Of a stretch of DNA of 64,000 nucleotides, positions 27,516 through 34,437 are shown in pieces. Both the position numbers and the translations under genes were made by a program. The notes beneath the pieces were generated by a model. The model was not told the DNA's origin and searched no databases. It was given only the letters and a program-made list of their open reading frames with translations. Every line of letters starts with the position of its first letter. Position 1 is the stretch's first letter. Location of the stretch: positions 1,054,001-1,118,000 of the forward strand of contig OZ247499.1 of NCBI GenBank assembly GCA_965233625.1. Direction: 5' to 3'. The DNA is from G965233625 sp965233625 (GTDB taxonomy: Bacteria > Planctomycetota > Planctomycetia > Pirellulales > Pirellulaceae).

Positions 27516-28013
27516 ATGCCCGCAGGTCAGCTACTCGCCATTCTCATCGCCCCCACATCGGGCGCTCCGATGGAGGAGGTTCAGTCCGTGGAAGCCATCG
27601 CGGGGCAGGGCCTTGCTGGTGACCGGTATGGAAACGGCAAGGCGAAATGGATCCGCGGCAAAGTGACTCCCGATCAGCATGTAACACTGATCGAAGCTGA
27701 AGTGATCGCTGCCTTGAACCAGGGCCGCGAAGCGGAGGTTACGCACCGGCAGACGCGGCGCAATCTGCTGACCCAAGGCGTCGATTTACAGAGCTTTAAC
27801 GGAAAGCGGTTCCGCATCGGCAATGTGGAACTGGAAGGTATCGAACCCTGTACGCCTTGCGGATATCTGGAAACATTGACGCAGGTTGATGGTATAAAGG
27901 ACGCGTTAAAGCCGTCGGGCGGGGGGCTCCGCGCCAGTATCGTGCGTGGCGGCGTGATTGCGGCGGGCGATATCATTAGCCTTTGCGGCGATGCTGCGGA
28001 GTCTACCAGTTAA
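27516..28013 (+). CDS. MOSC domain protein
   Basis: A 165-aa single-domain MOSC protein, the fold used by Moco sulfurase C-terminal domains and YiiM-type molybdoenzymes. Visible hallmarks are GQGLAGDRYG, VTLIEAEVIAAL, the RRNLLTQGVDL block, and the conserved Cys region EPCTPCGYLE, which would ligate molybdenum or carry sulfur. It has no partner reductase domain. It may relate to the MoeA and MoaD-like genes in the window, but it is not co-transcribed with them. The exact reaction is unknown. Confidence 0.88.
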   Translation: MPAGQLLAILIAPTSGAPMEEVQSVEAIAGQGLAGDRYGNGKAKWIRGKVTPDQHVTLIEAEVIAALNQGREAEVTHRQTRRNLLTQGVDLQSFNGKRFRIGNVELEGIEPCTPCGYLETLTQVDGIKDALKPSGGGLRASIVRGGVIAAGDIISLCGDAAESTS

Positions 28014-28054
28014 CCCATCAACTTCCTTCCCACCACCTTTCCACTGGCATTCCT

Positions 28055-29518
28055 ATGCGAACTCAATGTTTCACGGCCGTCGTTCTCAGCTTCGTCCTGA
28101 CCAGCTACGCTGCTGCCGACTGGAATCAGTGGCGCGGAAACAGCCGCAGCGGCGCGGCGAGCGACAAGGTTTCGCTCATCAACAAACTGCCAGCCACGGG
28201 CCTCAAACCGCTGTGGATCAGTCAGGACGAAATCCCGGCGGCACGCGGCGGCGGCTGGTCCAGCCCGGTGGTTGCCGGTGGAAACGTGTACCTGTTCACC
28301 CATAAAAAGGTGAAACGCGACAACGTTGAACTGGGCAAAGCCAAATACCCGTACCTGCCACCCGAGAAACGCACGGACATGACGCCGGCGGAGTACGAGC
28401 GTTATGAAAAGAACCGTCGTGACGAACAGGAAAAACGCAGCAAGAACTATTCGTTCCAGGAAACCATCTACTGCCTGAACGCAAAGACCGGCGAGACGGT
28501 GTGGACCAATGACTTCCGCAGCCGCTACACACGTTTCCCGCAATCGGGCACACCTGCCGTAGTCAACGGCCGGCTTTATATATTGGGCGCCGGGCGGATG
28601 GCGCGGTGCCTGGATGCGAAAACGGGCAAAGATATCTGGAAGGTCCGGCTGCCCGGTGAATTCCGCGACGAGTATATGCAGTCTTCTTTCGCCATCACTG
28701 GCGATGTGGCCGTTGTGGGCGCGGGGATGCTATTCGGCCTGAATGTTGAGGATGGCAGCGTACGCTGGCAGATCGGTTCTGAGCGTGACAAGCCATCGCA
28801 TAGCAGCCCGGCGCTATGGACCCATGAAGGAGAAACCTACGTTGTTGCCAACCGCCCCGGCGGCGAAACCATCTGCGTTCAGCCCACAACCGGCAAAGAA
28901 TTGTGGCGGGAGAAAACGCTGGCTGGCAGATCTTCGCCTGTTGTCACCGGCAATCTACTGCTCACCTACGGCAGCAGTCGCAAAGCAGGCCTGCGTTGTT
29001 ATGAGATGACACCGAACGCGGCAACCGAAAAGTGGACGTTCCAGAAGGTAAGCGATTCCGGCAGCAGCCCCGTGGTCATGGGCGACTATGTCTATGTGCA
29101 GGGCGAACGCCGGCTGGCGTGCGTGAATTTGAAGTCGGGGAAGGGCGAGTGGACGACGCTGCTTGAACTGGGAAACCCGCGATACACCTCGCTGGCGGCT
29201 GCTGACGACAAAGTGTTCTACACGTTTGAAAACGTACTGATGTTCGCCGCAACGCCCGAAGGCTTTCAGCCGTTGATGCAGGCCAAGATTGATGGCGATG
29301 GCCTACTGGCCGACGAGGCATTCTTCCGCAAAAAGTTGAACCTGGAGGATCTTGAGTCATCGGCCGCGGGTCAGCAGAAAGCGGACAGCCTGTGGCGTAA
29401 GACCTTTAAGAACGCCGGGCCGCTCTCGTGCGCCAGTCCCGCGATTTCTGACGGACGGCTTTATCTGCGTCTGGAAAGGGGCGTTGCCTGCTACGACCTG
29501 TCAGCTTCAAAGAAATAA
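28055..29518 (+). CDS. Exported PQQ-like beta-propeller protein
   Basis: A 487-aa secreted protein. A short signal peptide (MRTQCFTAVVLSFVLTSYAAA) is followed by DWNQWRGN, a start motif common to planctomycete PQQ-repeat proteins. Repeated blades carry outer-strand motifs such as LNAKTGETVW, LDAKTGKDIW, LNVEDGSVRWQ and VQPTTGKELW. Lys/Arg/Glu-rich residues 95-130 form an insert. No dehydrogenase catalytic residues are obvious, so it may be a structural or BamB-like propeller rather than an enzyme. It follows the MOSC gene by 41 bases. Confidence 0.87.
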   Translation: MRTQCFTAVVLSFVLTSYAAADWNQWRGNSRSGAASDKVSLINKLPATGLKPLWISQDEIPAARGGGWSSPVVAGGNVYLFTHKKVKRDNVELGKAKYPYLPPEKRTDMTPAEYERYEKNRRDEQEKRSKNYSFQETIYCLNAKTGETVWTNDFRSRYTRFPQSGTPAVVNGRLYILGAGRMARCLDAKTGKDIWKVRLPGEFRDEYMQSSFAITGDVAVVGAGMLFGLNVEDGSVRWQIGSERDKPSHSSPALWTHEGETYVVANRPGGETICVQPTTGKELWREKTLAGRSSPVVTGNLLLTYGSSRKAGLRCYEMTPNAATEKWTFQKVSDSGSSPVVMGDYVYVQGERRLACVNLKSGKGEWTTLLELGNPRYTSLAAADDKVFYTFENVLMFAATPEGFQPLMQAKIDGDGLLADEAFFRKKLNLEDLESSAAGQQKADSLWRKTFKNAGPLSCASPAISDGRLYLRLERGVACYDLSASKK

Positions 29519-29540
29519 CCGCGGCGGTAAGGCTAACCGC

Positions 29541-29957
29541 ATGGCGGATAAAATCTCGAAGCAGGCACGCAGCCGCAATATGGCGGCCATCCGTGGCAAA
29601 GACACCAAGCCGGAAATCGCCGTCCGTCGCATTACGCACGCGATGGGCTACCGTTACCGGCTGCACCGCAAAGATCTACCGGGTTCGCCGGATCTGGTGT
29701 TCTCTTCACGGCAGAAGGTGATCTTTGTCCACGGCTGTTTCTGGCACCGCCACGCCCGGTGTAAAGAAGGCCGTTGGGAGCCGAAGTCGCGCGTTGAATT
29801 CTGGCAGGAGAAGTTCGCTAAGAACAAGAAGCGGGATCAACGCAACCGGCGTGATTTACGCAAACTTGGCTGGGAATACCTAGTGCTATGGGAATGCCAG
29901 ATCGAAGGCTGGCCGGTCGAACGCCTGGAATCTACGATCCGTGATTTCCTGACTTAG
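29541..29957 (+). CDS. vsr: Very short patch repair endonuclease Vsr
   Basis: Vsr nicks DNA 5' of the T in T:G mismatches that arise by deamination of 5-methylcytosine, usually partnering a Dcm-type methylase. The 138-aa protein has the catalytic Asp at D51 (GSPDLVF) and H64/H69 in VHGCFWHRHARC. The likely zinc ligands are C66, H71, C74 and C119 (LWEC). Positions match the family closely. ATG 29541 begins MADKISKQARSRNMAAIRGK, typical of Vsr. It lies 22 bases after the beta-propeller gene. No cytosine methyltransferase gene is in this window. Confidence 0.94.
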   Translation: MADKISKQARSRNMAAIRGKDTKPEIAVRRITHAMGYRYRLHRKDLPGSPDLVFSSRQKVIFVHGCFWHRHARCKEGRWEPKSRVEFWQEKFAKNKKRDQRNRRDLRKLGWEYLVLWECQIEGWPVERLESTIRDFLT

Positions 29958-30202
29958 GCGGCGTGGGTTTCCCTGATGTGGTAAGTCGTACGTGCGATGA
30001 ATTTTCAGGTTTGCGAAAAAATCCTCCGCGGCGGTTTCTTGTTCTCCCATAAACGTTAACGTGCACGATGCAGTGCTGCGGTGGCGATGCTAGCGGCATT
30101 TCGACCTTGCTAGTTTCCATCGGATTGTTAACCTGCTGCAACTTCCAGGAGGCAACCCACGACGTGTTGCCGGAAGTTCCGTTCTTGCTTGAGAGATGGG
30201 AA

Positions 30203-31030
30203 ATGAGTTTAGCAGGAGAGCACCGCCGGGAGGCATTGCGGGCAGCGATGGGGGCGGCGGACCGTGTTCTGATGCTTGGCGCCGATGTTGAAACCGTGAC
30301 GGTTGCGCTGCGGCGTGGCGCCCAGGTGTGGTGCGTGGATCGTTCCTATCAGCAACTGGAAGCGTGCCGTCAGCAGATTGATGCACGGCGCAACGGCGAG
30401 AAATCGCCCGTTGCCTTTCACGCCCCGGCCAGAACGCCGCAGGTGCACTGGATCAACGCCCGTGTTTATCTTCCGCCAGTGCCTGTGGATCTGGTCGTGG
30501 TCCGGCCTGTCAGTTCGCCATTGATGCGCGACTTTGACTGGCAGATGGTGCAGCGTTTTTCGCAACTTTACGGCGCCCGGCATCAGACGGCGCCAGAGAT
30601 CTTTCCGGGGCAGTCTGTGCTGACCGCAGAGCCTGTGCTGCATACGTTCAACAGTTGCCAGGCGCCGGCGCCGCACCTTGAATCCGCCGCGGTCTGTGCC
30701 CGCAATACCTGGAGCCGCGGCTCCCGGCAGGTGCTGGACATCGTTGACTTCCGCGACCCACCGCGCGAGACCGTGCAAGGCGCCGCCCTGCTGCGGCTGC
30801 GTGTGCCAGGACCGTGCAACGCGGTGCGTTTTCAGATCTCACACCGTGCATGCGGCATCACCTGGCACGGCGACTCGCTCGTCATGCCTTTAACCCAGCG
30901 GATCAACGGCTCGCGCGGCGACCGTTTTGAAGTTTCACTCAGCTACAAGCCGGGCGGCGATCTACAAGCGTTTGCGGCAAGCACACGCGTGACCGAAGCG
31001 ATCGGCGTGACGAAGCAGCAAGCGGCATAG
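30203..31030 (+). CDS. Unrecognised protein with Rossmann-like N-terminus
   Basis: I do not recognise this family. From ATG 30203 it encodes 275 aa; an in-frame ATG at 30068 would add 45 residues. The stretch ADRVLMLGADVETVTVALRR followed by GAQVWCVDRS resembles the beta1-loop-alpha-beta2 core of SAM-dependent methyltransferases, with an acidic residue ending the second strand. The loop lacks the usual GxGxG. The C-terminal part is beta-rich. It stands between vsr and a convergent unknown gene. The methyltransferase link is a weak inference. Confidence 0.5.
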   Translation: MSLAGEHRREALRAAMGAADRVLMLGADVETVTVALRRGAQVWCVDRSYQQLEACRQQIDARRNGEKSPVAFHAPARTPQVHWINARVYLPPVPVDLVVVRPVSSPLMRDFDWQMVQRFSQLYGARHQTAPEIFPGQSVLTAEPVLHTFNSCQAPAPHLESAAVCARNTWSRGSRQVLDIVDFRDPPRETVQGAALLRLRVPGPCNAVRFQISHRACGITWHGDSLVMPLTQRINGSRGDRFEVSLSYKPGGDLQAFAASTRVTEAIGVTKQQAA

Positions 31031-31039
31031 CTGCGAAAC

Positions 31040-31441
31040 TTAGTCGTCGCTTCGCTGCCGGTTCGTTTCCTCACCGCTGACAACGAGAGTCCCTCCGGCA
31101 CCCACCTCAAGTGCGGATAGCTGACTGGTCAACGTGGCCGAATCGCCCCTCGGCTCAATGTATAAGCACATCACGGGCTCTTTGTGGCCAAGCCCGAACG
31201 ACACAAGTACCTCATCATCTTCGTACACACCTTCGTGCAGGGAAGGCAGTGTCTGTAGCACTTTTTCTAATTCTGGCGGCATCTTGATGCCTCGCTCTGC
31301 GGCGATTCGTAGTTTCTCGGCGCCGGGAACCGTCCAATAGAAACGGGTGGTAGGGAACGCTGAAAGGATCAACTGCTGGACCTGCTCAAACGTGCCGATC
31401 GGTTCTTTATCCTTACGCTCAAGTGCGTATTCCGTCGCCAT
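31040..31441 (-). CDS. Small hypothetical protein
   Basis: A 133-aa soluble protein of unknown function. Features are an N-terminal charged helix, a TTRFYWTVPGAEKLRIAAERG block, and a beta-rich C-terminal half (DDEVLVSFGLG, VMCLYIEPRGD) ending in a polar tail. ATG 31441 (MATEYALERKD) is preferred because AGGA lies about 12 bases upstream; an ATG at 31489 is possible. It converges on the preceding gene with a 9-base gap. Confidence 0.55.
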   Translation of the reverse strand: MATEYALERKDKEPIGTFEQVQQLILSAFPTTRFYWTVPGAEKLRIAAERGIKMPPELEKVLQTLPSLHEGVYEDDEVLVSFGLGHKEPVMCLYIEPRGDSATLTSQLSALEVGAGGTLVVSGEETNRQRSDD

Positions 31442-31629
31442 TGCAGAGATTCCTGTTAAGTCATTTTGACGAAGGAAAGTTTTTAACATTGATGGTGCAT
31501 ATTTTTTAATACGTCTGACTGCGGTAAGAAAGCGCAGAGGACTAGGGTCTGACGGTTAGCCGGTTGCACGCTATACTAACGTGCAGTGCGCGAGTGAAGG
31601 TCGCGCACCTGTTTTACCCAGGGACCGGC

Positions 31630-33978
31630 ATGAGTACGGATATTTTTGCATCGCTGACCGCCGCGCAGCTTGCGGCTGTGCAGCACATCGACGGGCCACT
31701 GTTAATTCTTGCCGGGCCGGGCAGCGGTAAGACGCGGGTGATTACGCACCGCATTGCTAATCTGCTGCACCACGGCGTTGATCCGCGTAGTATCGTGGCG
31801 TTGACGTTCACCAACAAAGCCGCGGACGAAATGCGCGACCGGCTGACCGCGCTGGCGCCACGAGAACCTGTCTGGATGGGCACCTTTCACCGCTTCTGCG
31901 CCCGGCTGCTAAGACGTTACGCATCGCTGGCAGGGCTGCACGATAACTATTCCATCTACGATGTAGACGACGCCAAAGCGATACTGAAACAGACGCTGCA
32001 AGGTCTAGAACTGCCGGTTACCCAGTACACGCCCGATCAGATCTACCGCGAGATCAGCAACGCCAAGAACCAGCTTCTCACCCCTGACCGGTACGCTGCC
32101 TGCGCGAATTCCGCCATGGCGGCGGTGGTCAAAGAAATTTATCCGCTTTATCAACAGGCGTTAATCACGGCCAACGCGTGCGACTTCGATGATCTGCTGC
32201 TGCACGTTGCGACGCTGCTACGCGAAAACGCCGAACTGCGCCGCGACCTCGACGCACGCTACCGCTACATCCTGGTCGATGAATATCAGGACACCAACCT
32301 CGCACAGTACGCCATCGTGCGGGCGTTATCCTGCGATCATCCCAACCTGGCAGTGACGGGCGACCCCGATCAGAGCATTTATGGCTGGCGTGGCGCCAAC
32401 TTGCGGAACATTCTCGACTTTGAGAAAGACTATCCCAGCGTCAATGTTGTGCGGCTGGAGCAGAACTACCGCAGTACAAAACGCATTCTCAGCGTGGCGG
32501 ACTCGCTGATATCGCACAACAGGCACCGCAAGCAGAAAGACCTATTCACAGAGAACGAAGAAGGCGCCCCGGTCTCGCTCGTCGCTTACGCAACGCACAA
32601 CGACGAGGCTTCGCAGATTGCGATCCGCATTTCTGAAGAAGTCAGCCAGGGCCGGCAGCGGTTTGGCGACTTTGCGATCTTCTTCCGCACCAACGCCCTG
32701 ACACGCGTTTTTGAACAGGCGTTGTTCGCCTGCAAAGTGCCATTTCAGGTGGTCAACGGACATGCATTTTACGAACGTAAAGAAGTAAAAGACCTGATCG
32801 CCTATCTTCGTCTGGTGAACAACCCGCAAGACACCGCGGCCCTACTGCGCATCATCAATACGCCCACACGGGGAATCGGCAAAAAGACGATCGAACGGCT
32901 GACGGAACACGCCCGGCGGCACAATATTTCCATACTCGATACCGGCGCCGATCCGCAGTTGACCGCCATCGTCGGTTCACGCGGCGCCACCAAGGTGCGG
33001 CAGTTCGTGGAAATGTACGACCGGTTGTGCCTGCATGCCGACGCGCCGGTTGAAGAATTGCTGGGACACATTCTGGCGGAAACCGGCTATCGCGACCAAT
33101 TTACAAATTCGCCCGCCGAACAGGATTACGAGCGGTTGGCCAACGTGGACGAACTTCTCACTGCCGTCCGCGAATTCGACCAACAGCATCCCGAAGAGGG
33201 CGCCCTGGCGGCGTACCTGGAACAGACCTCGCTGGTCGCCGATACCGATGCGTTTGAAACGCGGTCAGACGTGGTCACGCTGATGACGCTGCATGCGGCC
33301 AAAGGCCTCGAATTCCCGTGGGTTTTCCTTCCCGCCGTCGAGCAGCGCATTCTGCCACATGAACGCAGTCTGGAAGATCCGATGCGGCTGGAGGAAGAAC
33401 GCCGCCTGTTGTTCGTGGGCATCACACGGGCGGAACAGCGGCTGCAGATCAGCTACTCGATGTACCGCGCCTTCCGCGGCACACGGCTGCCGGCCATCCC
33501 CAGTTCCTTCCTGATGGAACTGCCGCGTGAAGAACTGGAACGGGTGGAGCCGGTTGTTTCCTATCATGGCGCCCGCGGGTTCCGCGATACGCCTGTGGGC
33601 GACGAGGACTGGTCCCACGAACAGGTCGAAGACCTTCCCGTCTGGAAAGACTTTTCCAGCGACAACGAGCCTGGCGACGCCCAGGATGAAGCCCACGCCG
33701 GCGCATCGGCCGCTCCGGTTTCGCTGCCTAAAATGATGACCGCATCGCAGATGTTAGGCGGCGACGCTTCCGCGGCGGACAGCCCGAAAGTGCGGGCCAA
33801 TCCAGACGATTTCAGCCAGGGCATGATTGTCAGCCACCCGGAGCATGGCGCCGGCACCATTGTCGCGCTCAGTGGCGAAGGCCGCAAACGCAAAGCCACG
33901 GTTCAGTTTTTTAATGGCGAGCCCGCAGCGGTCATTCATCTGGCGTTCAGCAATCTTGTGCCGATGAAACAGAAATAA
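31630..33978 (+). CDS. pcrA: ATP-dependent DNA helicase, PcrA/UvrD type
   Basis: A 782-aa superfamily 1A 3'-5' helicase for repair and replication. Motifs in order are the Q-motif region LTAAQLAAVQHIDGPLLILA, Walker A GPGSGKT (residues 29-35), Ia LTFTNKAADEM, II VDEYQDTN, III GDPDQSIYGWRGA, IV LEQNYRS, V TLHAAKGLEF and VI LLFVGITRAE. The C-terminus carries the Tudor-like PcrA domain (GMIVSHPEHGAGTIVAL) used to bind RNA polymerase in PcrA. An acidic, Ala-rich linker precedes it. ATG 31630 begins MSTDIFASLTAAQ as in homologues. It converges on the MoaD-like gene with a 2-base gap. Confidence 0.95.
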   Translation: MSTDIFASLTAAQLAAVQHIDGPLLILAGPGSGKTRVITHRIANLLHHGVDPRSIVALTFTNKAADEMRDRLTALAPREPVWMGTFHRFCARLLRRYASLAGLHDNYSIYDVDDAKAILKQTLQGLELPVTQYTPDQIYREISNAKNQLLTPDRYAACANSAMAAVVKEIYPLYQQALITANACDFDDLLLHVATLLRENAELRRDLDARYRYILVDEYQDTNLAQYAIVRALSCDHPNLAVTGDPDQSIYGWRGANLRNILDFEKDYPSVNVVRLEQNYRSTKRILSVADSLISHNRHRKQKDLFTENEEGAPVSLVAYATHNDEASQIAIRISEEVSQGRQRFGDFAIFFRTNALTRVFEQALFACKVPFQVVNGHAFYERKEVKDLIAYLRLVNNPQDTAALLRIINTPTRGIGKKTIERLTEHARRHNISILDTGADPQLTAIVGSRGATKVRQFVEMYDRLCLHADAPVEELLGHILAETGYRDQFTNSPAEQDYERLANVDELLTAVREFDQQHPEEGALAAYLEQTSLVADTDAFETRSDVVTLMTLHAAKGLEFPWVFLPAVEQRILPHERSLEDPMRLEEERRLLFVGITRAEQRLQISYSMYRAFRGTRLPAIPSSFLMELPREELERVEPVVSYHGARGFRDTPVGDEDWSHEQVEDLPVWKDFSSDNEPGDAQDEAHAGASAAPVSLPKMMTASQMLGGDASAADSPKVRANPDDFSQGMIVSHPEHGAGTIVALSGEGRKRKATVQFFNGEPAAVIHLAFSNLVPMKQK

Positions 33979-33980
33979 GC

Positions 33981-34250
33981 TCACCCTCCGGAAAGAGCCT
34001 GCATGACATAAATCTTGCAGTCCTCGCCGGTCGCATCGCTAAGCTTCTCACGATCGCGGAGCGGCAGGCTATTGACGAAGATCATCACGTGTTTCCGCAC
34101 ACTGCCCTGATCGTCAAGAATGTAGCCGCGTAACTGTTCATTCTGCGAAAACATCTGGTCCAGCGCCTCGCGGACCGTCTGTCCTGGCACGTTGGCAGGC
34201 GGGCATTCGACGTGTCTGCGAAGATTGGATGTAAATTCAACGTACGGCAA
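33981..34250 (-). CDS. MoaD/ThiS-family beta-grasp sulfur carrier-like protein
   Basis: A small ubiquitin-like protein with the C-terminal Gly-Gly (QALSGG) that MoaD/ThiS proteins use as a thiocarboxylate sulfur carrier. Its core has VEFTSNLRRHV, VREALDQMF, LDDQGSVRKHVMIFVN and a central DRE turn. I place the start at TTG 34250 (reads M-PYVEFTSN, 89 aa) because the added residues of an upstream start (34319) do not resemble the family. No MoaE or E1-like activating gene is adjacent. It could serve Moco, thiamine or another sulfur pathway. Confidence 0.78.
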   Translation of the reverse strand: MPYVEFTSNLRRHVECPPANVPGQTVREALDQMFSQNEQLRGYILDDQGSVRKHVMIFVNSLPLRDREKLSDATGEDCKIYVMQALSGG

Positions 34251-34437
34251 AGGTCGGTCCCGTTGCAGTTGGATTGGTGACAGCCAACAAGTGTACTGCC
34301 TTGCATCGTGGAAGTTCAAACCGGCGTTTGACCAGGCAGCCGTGTTTTCTGATACTACGCATCCTGCGACGTTGCATAACCCCCGGCGGTCGCATTCACC
34401 AACGATATCAAAACTTGCGTATGAAGGAGCAACCGCA

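Noticed and set aside
30053..30062. Palindrome ACGTTAACGT as an operator
   Set aside because: A single 10-bp palindrome in a 245-base spacer, with no second copy or promoter context, is weak evidence.
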